Assembly: GCA_963710675.1 (NCBI GenBank)
Contig: CAVQBE010000022.1
Coordinates: 1 to 64,000, forward strand
Source of the DNA: JACCZX01 sp963710675
GTDB taxonomy: Bacteria; Pseudomonadota; Gammaproteobacteria; Burkholderiales; Burkholderiaceae_F
Direction of reading: 5' to 3'
DNA: 64,000 bases
Part shown: positions 38,725-50,115 of the stretch, in pieces
How the letters are laid out: each line of letters opens with the position of its first letter
Position numbering within the stretch: position 1 is the stretch's first letter
Position numbers and translations under genes: made by a program
The notes under the pieces: generated by a model
Databases searched by the model: none
Told to the model about the DNA's origin: nothing
What the model saw: only the letters and a program-made list of their open reading frames with translations

Positions 38725-39876
38725 TGCAGGCCCCTGCGCAATGTTGTCGAAGTACGACCGCACCACGCGGTGATAACGATGGTCATCCAGCAGAAACGCA
38801 TCGTGACCGTGCGGCGCGTCGATCTCGGCATAGGCAACATCGCGGCCGTTATCTATCAGCGCTTCGACGATCTCGCGCGAGCGTTCCGGCGGGAAGCGCC
38901 AGTCGGTGGTGAATGCCGCCAGCAGAAACTTCGCGCGTGCCGGCTTTAACGCCGCCGCCAGATCACCGTTGGTGGCCTTTGCGGGATCGAAATAGTCCAG
39001 CGCTCGCGTAATCAGCAGGTATGTGTTGGCGTCGAAATACTCTGAAAACTTATCGCCCTGATAGCGCAGATAACGTTCGACTTCGAACTCGATCTCATAG
39101 TGAAACTGGTAGTGGGCCTCGCGCATCGCCCGGCCGAATTTTTCGGCCATGTCTTCGCCGGACAGATAGGTGATGTGACCGATCATCCGCGCCACTCGCA
39201 AGCCGCGCTTCGGCACCGTCCCGTGCGCGTAATAGTCGCCGCCGTGAAAGTCCGGATCCGAGCGGATCGCGGTCCGCGCGACTTCGTTGAACGCGATGTT
39301 CTGCGCCGACAGTTTCGGTGCAGATGCAATTGCCACACAGTGTGCGATGCGCTCCGGGTATTGAATCGTCCAGGACAGCGCCTGCATTGCGCCGAGAGAT
39401 CCGCCCATCACCGCAGCCCATCGTTCGATGCCGAGCATGTCGGCCAGCCGAGCCTGCGCATTGACCCAGTCTTCGACAGTTACGACCGGAAAGCTCGCTC
39501 CGTACGGCTTGCCAGATGACGGATCGATCGACATCGGCCCGGTCGAACCGAAGCACGACCCCAGATTGTTGACCCCGACGACAAAAAAGCGGTTGGTATC
39601 AACCGGCTTGCCAGGACCGACCATGTTGTCCCACCATCCCAGCGAACCCGGGTCGTCCGCATTTGTGCCCGCTACATGGTGCGACGCGTTCAATGCATGG
39701 CAAATGAGGACGGCATTGGTGCGCGCGGCATTGAGCTCGCCATAGGTTTCGCACATCAGCGAGTAGCCATGGATCGCCGCGCCGCTCGATAACTGCAGCG
39801 GAGCGTCGAATCGAATCAGCCTGGGCGTGACGATGCCGACTGAACCTGCGCTGATGGAATCCGACCGGGTGCTCAT
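38721..39876 (-). CDS. metX: Homoserine O-succinyl/acetyltransferase MetX
   Basis: This alpha/beta-hydrolase acyltransferase starts the methionine branch. About 384 residues. Motifs: AVLICHALNASHHVAG, nucleophile elbow GGSLGAMQALSW, FVVGVNNLGSCFGSTGP, MAEKFGRAM and the histidine motif DAPHGHDAFLL. In the given frame it runs into metW. With one base removed from the GGGG run it would end YFDNIAQGLQ and stop at 38721-38723. The leader contains a perfect 11-bp inverted repeat seven bases before the start codon (39883-39917), suggesting regulation. Confidence 0.93.
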
Positions 39877-39882
39877 AGCGGG

Positions 39883-39917
39883 CGAAGTTTGCCTGATGCG
39901 CGCAGTGGCAAACTTCG
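39883..39917. promoter_or_regulatory. Inverted repeat in the metX/GST divergent region
   Basis: The arms CGAAGTTTGCC (39883-39893) and GGCAAACTTCG (39907-39917) are perfect reverse complements, separated by 13 bases. On the metX transcript this hairpin ends six bases before the start codon, so it could occlude the ribosome or be an operator for a dimeric regulator. It does not match the SAM-II riboswitch layout that I know. No T-tract follows, so it is unlikely to be a terminator. Confidence 0.6.
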
Positions 39918-39952
39918 GTCTGATTTCAGTTTCGCTGCGTGAAGGAGGCCTC

Positions 39953-40556
39953 GTGAGCTACGTTGTCTATGGAATGGCGTCGTCCGGCAACTGCCACAAG
40001 GTCAAGATGGCGCTTGAGCATCTGCGTCTGCCGTACCAATGGCGCGAGATCGATACGCTGAAAGGCGAAACTCGAACGCCGTCATTTCTGGCGATGAATC
40101 CTAACGGACAGGTACCGGTGCTAGCCGTCGACCCGAACACGTTCTTGTCCGAGTCGAATGCAATTCTCTGGTATCTCGGGGAAGGAACATCGCTGGTTCC
40201 TGAAGACAAGTTCCACCGGGCACGCGTACTGCAGTGGATGTTCTTCGAACAGTACAGCCACGAGACGGCGATTGCGGTTGCGCGCTATATACGGGTGTTC
40301 TTGAAGAAGCTCGATGATGAGCGTCTGCCCTCGTTGGAGAAGCGAGGTTATGCAGCGCTAGGCATCATGGACCGGCATCTGTCCGAGCGCGCCGTTTTTG
40401 TCGGGGACGCGCTGTCGATTGCCGACCTGGCGTTGTTCGCCTACACGCACAAGGCAGACGAAGGCGGCTTTGATCTCGCGCCGTATCCTGCCGTCCGCGC
40501 GTGGCTCGACCGAGTCGCTGCAGCGCCCGGTGTGTCAGATGATGCCGTCGCCATGA
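39953..40556 (+). CDS. Glutathione S-transferase family protein
   Basis: About 200 residues from a GTG at 39953 with a strong ribosome site (GGAGG) just upstream. The thioredoxin-like N-terminal domain has YGMASSGNCHKVKMALEHL and the glutathione-binding SESNAILWYLGEG; the helical C-terminal domain has SIADLALFAYTHKADEGGFD. The frame as given continues into a DinB protein. One base off, however, the GST would end PGxVQMMPSP and stop at TGA 40554-40556, overlapping the DinB start as ATGA. PGFV(Q/P)M is the usual GST ending, so separate genes are likely. Confidence 0.9.
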
Positions 40557-41155
40557 GTCTTTTGCTGCAGCATTTTCGAACGCTGGCACACGCGAATCGA
40601 TTGGCCAATCATCGGTTGCATGCCTCTTGCAGCCAGCTGACCCGCGACGAATTCAAGGCGGCCCGCACCAGCTTCTTTCCCAGCCTGTGGGCAACGTTGA
40701 ATCACATATTGATTGTCGATTGGTATTACATCGCAGCGCTGTACCGCGAGCGTGATATGCGGCGCGCATTCGTGTCTGAGACACCGTATGACGACATGCA
40801 GGCGCTCGCCACGGCCCAGGTGAAGTCAGACCAGAGGTTGATCGACTGGTGTGACGCGGCCGACGATGCAGCCCTCGAAGCGATGGTAGAGATGGACCGT
40901 GAAACGTTTGTGCAACGCGATCTGGCGCGGCATGTGCTGATGCACCTGCTGACTCATCAGATTCACCATCGTGGTCAGGCGCACGCGATGCTTTCCGGCA
41001 CCGCTATCAAGCCGCCGCAGCTCGACGAGTTCCTGATGCCGAGCGAAACCCATTTCCGCACTGATGACCTGGCTGCGCTCGGTTGGACCGAAGATGATTT
41101 GTTTGGACGGCAGCGCGAGGAGCCACGCAAGCCTGCCACTAACATACGGCCATGA
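40553..41155 (+). CDS. DinB family protein
   Basis: A four-helix bundle of about 200 residues starting MSLLLQHFRTLAHANRL. The DinB metal-binding histidines are visible in LWATLNHILIVDWYY and in MHLLTHQIHHRGQAHAML. Members include thiol-S-transferases and uncharacterised metal-dependent enzymes; in Burkholderiales the family is often next to a GST. Its stop overlaps the carboxylase start as ATGA, so it might be expressed with the liu cluster. Function unresolved. Confidence 0.87.
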   Translation: MSLLLQHFRTLAHANRLANHRLHASCSQLTRDEFKAARTSFFPSLWATLNHILIVDWYYIAALYRERDMRRAFVSETPYDDMQALATAQVKSDQRLIDWCDAADDAALEAMVEMDRETFVQRDLARHVLMHLLTHQIHHRGQAHAMLSGTAIKPPQLDEFLMPSETHFRTDDLAALGWTEDDLFGRQREEPRKPATNIRP

Positions 41156-42759
41156 GCGTTCTCGAGACAAGATTCAACGCGCGGAGCGATGAGGGTCAGG
41201 CTAACGCGCAGGCGATGCGAGCGCAGGTTGCCGACCTCAAAGATAAGGTGACCGCCATTGCCGACGGGGGAGGCGAGGCGGCCCGCAGCAAACACCTTGC
41301 GCGCGGCAAGCTGCTGCCGCGCGACCGGGTGCAGATGCTGCTCGATCCCGGCACGCCGTTTCTCGAGTTGTCGCAACTTGCCGCCTATGGCATGTATGAC
41401 GATGCGGCGCCGTCGGCCGGCATCATCACCGGTGTCGGCAAGGTCGCTGGTCGCGAGTGCGTGATCGTGTGTAACGACGCCACGGTAAAAGGCGGCACCT
41501 ACTATCCGATCACGGTAAAAAAGCATCTGCGCGCGCAGGAGATCGCGCGCGACAATCGGCTAGCGTGCATTTATCTGGTCGACTCCGGCGGTGCCAATCT
41601 GCCGAACCAGGACGAAGTCTTCCCGGACCGCGAACATTTCGGCCGCATTTTTTTCAATCAGGCAACGCTTTCGGCCGCGGGCATTCCACAGATCGCGGTG
41701 GTGATGGGATCGTGCACAGCGGGCGGCGCTTATGTGCCAGCGATGAGCGACGAATCGATCATCGTCGCCAATCAGGGAACGATTTTTCTCGGCGGTCCGC
41801 CGCTTGTCAAAGCTGCCACCGGCGAGGTTGTCAGTACCGAGGAGCTGGGAGGTGGTGACGTTCATACGCGGTTGTCGGGCGTCGCTGACCATCTTGCGGC
41901 AAACGATGCGCACGCGCTTGCGCTCGCACGCCGCATCATGGCAACCACTAATTACGTCAAGCCGATCGCGCAGGATCTGCGCAAGCCGCGACCACCCAAG
42001 CACGATCCTGCCGACCTGTACGGCGTGATACCGACGGACACGCGCCGGCCCTACGACGTGCGTGAGGTCATTGCGCGCATCGTCGATGCCTCGGAGCTCG
42101 ACGAATGGAAAGCGCGCTACGCAACCACGTTGATAACCGGGTTTGCCTGGATCGAAGGCATGCCGGTCGGGATCATCGCGAACAACGGCATCCTGTTTTC
42201 CGAAAGTGCGCAGAAAGCGGCGCACTTCATTGAACTGTGCTGCCAGCGCAAAGTGCCGCTCGTCTTCCTGCAGAACATCAGCGGCTTCATGGTCGGTCGC
42301 AAATACGAAAACGAAGGTATCGCGCGTCATGGCGCCAAGATGGTGACAGCGGTGGCGTGCGCGCAGGTCCCGAAATTCACTGTGATCATTGGTGGCAGCT
42401 TTGGTGCCGGTAACTACGGGATGTGCGGCCGCGCTTACTCACCCCGTTTTTTGTGGATGTGGCCGAACGCGCGCATCAACGTGATGGGTGGTGAACAGGC
42501 GGCGAGCGTGCTGGCCACCGTCAAGCGCGACGGAATTGAAGCGCGCGGCGGCGCATGGAGCAAGAGCGAAGAATCCGCATTCAAGGCGCCGATCCTCGAG
42601 CAGTTCGAGCATCAGGGACACCCGTACTACGCGAGCGCTCGGCTGTGGGACGACGGTGTCATTGACCCGCTCGATACTCGGATGTGTCTCGCTCTCGGGC
42701 TGTCGGCGGCGATCAACGCGCCGATCCCGGAAACGAAGTTCGGCGTGTTCAGGATGTGA
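41152..42759 (+). CDS. liuB: Methylcrotonyl-CoA carboxylase-type beta (carboxyltransferase) subunit
   Basis: 535 residues, intact. It transfers carboxyl from biotin to 3-methylcrotonyl-CoA in leucine breakdown. Motifs: HLARGKLLPRDRVQMLLDPG, SGGANLPNQDEVFPDREHFG, MGSCTAGGAYVPAMSDE, the oxyanion regions QNISGFMVGRKYENEGIARH and GGSFGAGNYGMCGRAYSPRF. The SGGANLPNQ and GMCGRAYSPRF signatures favour methylcrotonyl- (or geranyl-) over propionyl-CoA carboxylase. The context with HMG-CoA lyase at 50.1 kb favours methylcrotonyl. Confidence 0.92.
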   Translation: MSVLETRFNARSDEGQANAQAMRAQVADLKDKVTAIADGGGEAARSKHLARGKLLPRDRVQMLLDPGTPFLELSQLAAYGMYDDAAPSAGIITGVGKVAGRECVIVCNDATVKGGTYYPITVKKHLRAQEIARDNRLACIYLVDSGGANLPNQDEVFPDREHFGRIFFNQATLSAAGIPQIAVVMGSCTAGGAYVPAMSDESIIVANQGTIFLGGPPLVKAATGEVVSTEELGGGDVHTRLSGVADHLAANDAHALALARRIMATTNYVKPIAQDLRKPRPPKHDPADLYGVIPTDTRRPYDVREVIARIVDASELDEWKARYATTLITGFAWIEGMPVGIIANNGILFSESAQKAAHFIELCCQRKVPLVFLQNISGFMVGRKYENEGIARHGAKMVTAVACAQVPKFTVIIGGSFGAGNYGMCGRAYSPRFLWMWPNARINVMGGEQAASVLATVKRDGIEARGGAWSKSEESAFKAPILEQFEHQGHPYYASARLWDDGVIDPLDTRMCLALGLSAAINAPIPETKFGVFRM

Positions 42760-42784
42760 TGCGGTATCTGATGGACCGGATGGA

Positions 42785-43939
42785 ATGACCACCACCGCTC
42801 ACATGCGTCCCGAGCACGAAGACTTGCGCAAGCAAATTGCACGCTTTATCGCGAGCGAAGTCGAGCCGCACGCACTGGCATGGGACGAAGCCGGCTCGAC
42901 GCCGCGCGAGGTGTTGCGAAAAATGGGCGAGCTCGGATGGCTTGGCCTGATGTATTCACCGGACTATGGCGGTGCGGGCGCCGATATGACGACCAACGTC
43001 GTATTTCAGGAGGCTTTATCGCGCGCGACTTCCGGTGGATTCGTGATCACGGTGCTGGTGCACACCGACATGGCGAGCCCTCATCTGGCTCACGGGGGCA
43101 GTACGGAACAAAAAGAGCGCTGGCTTCCGAAAGTGATTTCGGGTGAGTTGATCACTGCGGTGGCAGTGACCGAACCCGATGCAGGCTCGGATGTGGCAGC
43201 CATCCGGACGCAGGCCAAGCGTGATGGAGATGCCTGGGTGCTCAATGGCAGCAAGATGTTCATTACCAACGGCGTTCATGCCGATCTGGTGTTTGTAGCG
43301 GCGCGTACCGATGCGAACGCGAAAGGCTCGCGCGGCCTGTCTATCTTCGCGGTCGCAAAAGGAACGCCGGGGTTTCGTGTCGGCCGCGCATTGAAGAAAA
43401 GCGGCTGGCTCGCTTCCGATACGGCCGAGCTGGTGTTCGACAACTGTCGCATTCCTGCGGATCAGTTGATTGGCGAGGAAAACGCCGGTTTCTACGCGAT
43501 CATGCGCAACTTTCAGACAGAGCGCATCGCGCTCGGCTCGATGGCGGTCGGACACTGTCTGACGGCCCTCGACCTTGCCTACCGGTACGTGAACGAGCGG
43601 AAAGCGTTCGGCGGCGCATTATGGGAAAAGCAAACGGTCCGGCAGCAGCTTTCGATGCTCGCCGCCAAGACCGAAGCTGCTCGGCAGTTGCTTTATCACT
43701 GCGCATGGATGGTCGACCAGCAACACGATGCCGTGCGCGAAGTGTCGATGCTGAAAGCGCTGACGGGCGAGCTGGTCAACGAGGTCACCTACACCTGCCA
43801 GCAGTTTCACGGCGGCATGGGCTACATGCGCGAAAGCGCTATCGAGCGGCTCGTGCGCGATGCACGCGTATTGTCGATCGGCGGCGGTGCCACCGAAGTG
43901 ATGCTCGAGGAGGTCGCGAAGCGATGGCAGCCTGCGTGA
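42785..43939 (+). CDS. Acyl-CoA dehydrogenase (liu cluster)
   Basis: FAD-dependent acyl-CoA dehydrogenase, 384 residues, intact. Conserved blocks: AVTEPDAGSDVAAI, WVLNGSKMFITNG, ERIALGSMAVG and QQFHGGMGYMRESAIERLVR. The catalytic Glu is not assigned with confidence. The sequence is unlike typical isovaleryl-CoA dehydrogenase (no MGLADL/YNFAKRY-type start) and closer to citronellyl-CoA or medium-chain types. It may supply the 3-methylcrotonyl-CoA step from isovaleryl-CoA or oxidise branched acyclic terpenoids. Starts 25 bases after liuB. Confidence 0.88.
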   Translation: MTTTAHMRPEHEDLRKQIARFIASEVEPHALAWDEAGSTPREVLRKMGELGWLGLMYSPDYGGAGADMTTNVVFQEALSRATSGGFVITVLVHTDMASPHLAHGGSTEQKERWLPKVISGELITAVAVTEPDAGSDVAAIRTQAKRDGDAWVLNGSKMFITNGVHADLVFVAARTDANAKGSRGLSIFAVAKGTPGFRVGRALKKSGWLASDTAELVFDNCRIPADQLIGEENAGFYAIMRNFQTERIALGSMAVGHCLTALDLAYRYVNERKAFGGALWEKQTVRQQLSMLAAKTEAARQLLYHCAWMVDQQHDAVREVSMLKALTGELVNEVTYTCQQFHGGMGYMRESAIERLVRDARVLSIGGGATEVMLEEVAKRWQPA

Positions 43940-44033
43940 TTGTTATGAGTCCTAGTTGCGTTCGTACTCCTTGTCCGGGAAACGCTTCGCTTGTTGTCAT
44001 CGATACATTTCTCAGCACGTGTCTGCAATCGAG

Positions 44034-44861
44034 ATGAAATTCGAAACCTTGGAAGTCAGCGTCAATCATCGCGTTGCGGTTATCTGGCTCGCGCGCGAAA
44101 AGGTACGCAACGCGTTCAACGAAGTGTCGATAGCGGACCTGACGTCGGTGTTCGAACAGTTGGGACGCGATGACGAGGTGCGTGCGATCGTGCTGGCGGC
44201 GCGGGGCTCCGCGTTCTGCGCCGGCGCGGACCTCGATTGGATGCGTCGCATGGCGGAATACTCGAACGCCGAGAATCAGGCCGACGCGATGAAGCTGGCA
44301 ACGATGCTGCGCACGATCTACGAGTGCCCGAAACCAGTGATCGCCCGTATACACGGCGATGTGTATGCAGGCGGGGTCGGGCTGGTCGCAGCATGCGATA
44401 TTTCGGTGACATCACTGGACGCGAATTTCTGCCTTTCCGAGACCAAGCTCGGGCTGATTCCCGCCACGGTGGGTCCGTATGTGTTGCGAGCGATGCACCC
44501 GAACCTTGCACGGCGCTACTTCCTGACGGCCGAAAAATTTACTGCGGCGGAAGCGTATCGGATCGGACTTGTGCATGACATAACACCGCCCGAGGAGCTT
44601 GACGGCAAGGTCAACGAAATCCTTGGCGCGCTGATGTTGACCAGTGAACACGCGGTCGCCGAAGCGAAGCGATTGGTGCGCGACCTGACTGCACGGACGA
44701 TCGACGACACGTTAATCGCCGATACAGCAAAGCGCATCGCAGACATTCGCACCAGTCCTGATGGACGCGAAGGTGTCCGCTCGTTTCTTGACAAGCGCAA
44801 GCCACGTTGGGTCCTCGACTACGAAGCGATGGCCGAAGAGGACGACACGGCGCAACAGTGA
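44034..44861 (+). CDS. liuC: Enoyl-CoA hydratase, probable methylglutaconyl-CoA hydratase
   Basis: Crotonase-fold enzyme, 275 residues. Oxyanion hole elements: RGSAFCAGADLDWMRRM and GDVYAGGVGLVAACDI; the catalytic acid region SETKLGLIPATVGPYV. It would hydrate 3-methylglutaconyl-CoA to HMG-CoA, the substrate of the lyase at 50.1 kb. Position between the carboxylase subunits is the standard liu order. Start ATG at 44034 preferred over an in-frame upstream one. The stop overlaps the DUF4126 start (TGATG). Confidence 0.9.
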   Translation: MKFETLEVSVNHRVAVIWLAREKVRNAFNEVSIADLTSVFEQLGRDDEVRAIVLAARGSAFCAGADLDWMRRMAEYSNAENQADAMKLATMLRTIYECPKPVIARIHGDVYAGGVGLVAACDISVTSLDANFCLSETKLGLIPATVGPYVLRAMHPNLARRYFLTAEKFTAAEAYRIGLVHDITPPEELDGKVNEILGALMLTSEHAVAEAKRLVRDLTARTIDDTLIADTAKRIADIRTSPDGREGVRSFLDKRKPRWVLDYEAMAEEDDTAQQ

Positions 44862-45493
44862 TGCAGACCTTCGACATTCCGCAACTGATTGCACTGGCGA
44901 CCGTGCTGGGCTTTGCGAGCGGCATCCGGCTGTACGCGGTGCTGCTAATTGCAGGCTTGGTCGGCTACGCGGGCTGGGTTGAGCTGCCGGGCGGTCTGGC
45001 AATTCTGCAGCACCCATGGGTGCTCGCGGCGTCGGGAGCGATGTTCGTCGTTGAATTCGTTGCCGACAAGATCCCGGGTGTCGACACAGTGTGGGACTCG
45101 ATTCAAACCTTTGTTCGAATTCCAGCGGGCGCTGCCTTGGCGGCTGGCGTGTTCGGCGGCATGGACAGCGCCGTCTGGACGACCGTCGCCGCGATCGTCG
45201 GCGGCTCGCTGGCAGCGACTAGCCACTTCACCAAGGCGGGTACGCGCGCTGCAGCGAATACTTCGCCCGAGCCGTTCTCCAATCTTGGCCTGTCGGTCGT
45301 GGAAGATATCGGCACGGCGGGACTGATGTGGCTCGTTCTCAGCTATCCGCTGATCGCGCTCGGCGTCGTCATCGTGCTACTGACGCTTGCGATCTGGCTG
45401 TTGCCCAAGCTGATGCGTTTCGTTGCACGCATCGTCCGCAAGCTATTCGCAATTCCCTCCGATCGCCATGTTCAGCAAAATACTCATCGCTAA
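44861..45493 (+). CDS. DUF4126 family membrane protein
   Basis: A 210-residue membrane protein with about five to six hydrophobic helices: LIALATVLGFASGIRLYAVL, WVLAASGAMFVVEFVAD, AALAAGVFGG and LGVVIVLLTLAIWLLPKLM. The signature GFASGIRLYAVLLIAGL and VADKIPGVDTVWD matches DUF4126. Its last codons read DRHVQQNTHR over a decayed copy of the carboxylase start (45468 on), so the true C-terminus may originally have been elsewhere. Function unknown. It is embedded in the liu cluster, as in other betaproteobacteria. Confidence 0.85.
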   Translation: MQTFDIPQLIALATVLGFASGIRLYAVLLIAGLVGYAGWVELPGGLAILQHPWVLAASGAMFVVEFVADKIPGVDTVWDSIQTFVRIPAGAALAAGVFGGMDSAVWTTVAAIVGGSLAATSHFTKAGTRAAANTSPEPFSNLGLSVVEDIGTAGLMWLVLSYPLIALGVVIVLLTLAIWLLPKLMRFVARIVRKLFAIPSDRHVQQNTHR

Positions 45494-45572
45494 CCGGGGG
45501 GACCGAGCAGCCTTGGCTGCGAGCTTCATGACGCTGGCATGCGCAGCATGCAGGCGATTTCTCCGCGTGTGA
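45468..45572 (+). pseudogene. Relic duplicate of the biotin carboxylase 5' end (34-codon ORF)
   Basis: An ATG at 45468 reads MFSKILIANRGD, nearly the same as MFNKILIANRGE at the real liuD start 107 bases downstream. Over about 33 bases 28 match, and four of the five differences are third-position changes. After GD the frame diverges and stops at 45570-45572, two bases before the liuD ATG. It overlaps the end of the DUF4126 gene in another frame. It looks like a truncated remnant of a paralogous biotin carboxylase, or a partial tandem duplication. Translation of it would feed ribosomes to the liuD start. Confidence 0.6.
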
Positions 45573-45574
45573 CC

Positions 45575-47629
<2,055 letters not shown>

Positions 47630-49590
47630 GGCTCGGTCAGCCGCATCGCGGTAACCAGCGCGGCCGGGGGCAGCTTTTCGATCGCGCCCTTTAAGGTCAT
47701 GACAACTTCGGATGCGCCGGCTGCGAGTAGGCGGCTTCGCCCTTTTTCCATGTCTCCTTCGGCGTGCCAGACCGCGACCACAATCTTTAGCTGCGGAAAT
47801 CGCGGACGCAAGCGTTTGCAAAAGTAGGAGGCGTGCAGGACCGCGGCTGGCGGAAGGGCGGAGATATACAGAACCTGCGGTGCGAGCTCTGTCAATCGAT
47901 CCATAACTTCACTCTTAAGCACATCAATCGTCAGTAATTCTGCTGCCACTTTGCGGCGAATAAGGCATCGCCGCAGCATTGCGCCGACGATCTCGTCGGC
48001 TTCGTCGCGCGCAGGCACGATGCAGGCGGTGATAGGCCCGAGCGGCGCCTCCGGCTGCTGTGCGTCTTTCGCCTCGGCTGACTCGGTGAGCTCCTTTTCT
48101 TGGTTTGGGTGTTCGTACACGTCTTCCGCAAGTGTGCGCGTGCTGTCAAAGACGAATCGCGTGCGCTCCTCCGACAACGCATCGCTATGGCGATCGCGTT
48201 CAGCCAGATCGAGCACCGGAATCAGCACGTCTTCGTAAAGCGCTTCGAGTCCTTTCTCGCCGACGAACTCTTCGGCAAGCTCGGCGGCTTCTTCCTGATC
48301 GCGGGCGAGCAGGCGCTGATAGATACGATCTTGCAGCGATAACACCGGCTGATCGCCAAGCATGATGCTTAAAAAGGAAAACTGCGGGATGTAGCGTCCT
48401 ACTACAACCAGGCAGACAGTCAGCGGGACAGCGAGCAGCAAGCCGACCGCGCCCCAGAGCCACGTCCAGAAGATTGCAGCGACGATCACTGCCAGCGCCG
48501 ACATGCCGGTGCTCGCGCCATACGCCCACGGCTCGATCACATTGTTGCTAATGAGTTCGAGGACAACGAATACCGCCACCGTCCAAACGACGAGGGACCA
48601 GTCATCAGATATTGCAAACGCCAGCGCAATCGGCAGCGCTGCCGCGATCCACGCGCCCAGATAAGGAATGAAGCGCAGCGCAGTCGCCAACACGCCCCAT
48701 AGCGCCGCGTTCGGTATTCCTATCAAGTACAACGCAATGCCGACCGGAAGCCCGTAGCTGACGTTGACGATCAGTTGCACACGCAAATACCGACTCACGC
48801 GATTGGCCGCTTCCTCGAACACCTGCGTGGTCACGTTGAGCTGGCCATGCCCAACCAAGCGAATCATGCGATCGCGTAGGTCTTCTCTCTGCAGCAGCAT
48901 GATGAAGGTGAACAAAATCACAGCGCCGGCCACGGTGAGCGGCACGATCAGCGGGGTTATCACCTCGCGCATCAGTTCGAACGGAGTCAGCTGCCTCGCT
49001 TCGATCGTCACCGGAACTGGACGGTCGCCCGGCGCGGGCAAACGCGACGATCGTGGCGAGCTGCGCGGTGCTGGCGCTGCAGTGGCAGCTGCGTCCTGCT
49101 TTGCGATTTCGGTTCCGATCTCGTCGAGCGTCTGGCGTGCTTTGCTCAGGCTGCCTCGCGGATCCGATCGCAGCAGCGAAATCTTGTCCTGAATATTGTT
49201 CTTGTATTCCGGCAGGCTGGCGGCGAAGTTTAGAAACTGGGCTACCGTTATCCAGACAAGGCCGGCAATAACGCAGCACGCCAGTCCCACCATCACGGTC
49301 GTCGCCAGCACGCGGGGAAAGCGGCGCCGCTCCAACCAACGCACGCCTGGCGCCAATAGGAAGGTGAGCAGCACCGAGAGCGCGAGCGGAACCAACACGT
49401 CACGACCGAAATACAGAATGCCGGTCACCAACACGAAGGCGACCATGGTCGTCAGTTGCGACCCCGGCGTGCTAGGAATCCGTGCTCGGGGTAACGGCTC
49501 TAACAATGTGGGCACAATGGCATCCGTGATCCGAACACAGCGTTAATGATCATGGCGGTCGACAACGCATACGCGGCGCATCGAATGCCA

Positions 49591-49998
49591 TCACACGGCA
49601 GATCTAGCCAACGCCTTCTGGATATCCGTGATCGATGCGTTCGTAAACGTCTTACCGATCTCGTAAATCAGTCGATCCTTCACTTCCTTATGCAATGTCG
49701 GGCGGATCTGGCCCAGCGTCTGCGGATCGGCGACCAGAACGAGGGCCGCGAAGTCTCCACCGTGGGCGCGTCGGTACAGCTCGTTTGCCAGCTGTTTTGC
49801 AAAGGTAGCCTCGTCGGCCTCCTTATCCGACGACTCGGACGGACGCGAAGCGCCTTCGTCGAGAAGATTGGCAGGCTTGAGTTCACCGTCGGTTGTCAGC
49901 GAGATCTTGTTGTCATGACCGGCATTGCGAAAAAATCGCGCGCCTGCGCCATCGGCTACTACAACGAGAGCACCGTTGGGAATCTTGTCTGCCTTCAT
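49591..49998 (-). CDS. Host attachment protein / baeRF-type domain protein
   Basis: 135 residues from ATG 49996-49998 (MKADKIPNGALVVVADGAGA). The pattern VVVADGAGARFFRNAG, ELKPANLLDEGASRPSES and AALVLVADPQTLGQIRPTLH is that of the 'host attachment' (Rtt/AtsE-like, baeRF-type) family, thought to be eRF1-related and possibly ribosome-associated. The literal attachment role is doubtful. Between two divergently placed liu-cluster genes; start chosen ten codons downstream of the longest frame. Confidence 0.85.
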   Translation of the reverse strand: MKADKIPNGALVVVADGAGARFFRNAGHDNKISLTTDGELKPANLLDEGASRPSESSDKEADEATFAKQLANELYRRAHGGDFAALVLVADPQTLGQIRPTLHKEVKDRLIYEIGKTFTNASITDIQKALARSAV

Positions 49999-50115
49999 CG
50001 TTGTCCTTGTCTCGACCCTCTTGTCCAAGCAAATAACGCGCCACTCTCGAAGCGGCGAAGCCGATAACGAGCGTTAACATTGCCCCTGTCTGAACTTCGG
50101 CCTCGGAGACTCGTT

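Noticed and set aside
38131..39876. A bifunctional MetX-MetW enzyme
   Set aside because: A one-base correction in a four-base homopolymer recreates the usual ATGA gene overlap, and the window is full of single-base indels.
39953..41155. A new GST-DinB fusion enzyme
   Set aside because: The neighbouring frame gives a normal GST C-terminus and a stop overlapping the DinB start as ATGA, so separate genes with an indel are more likely.
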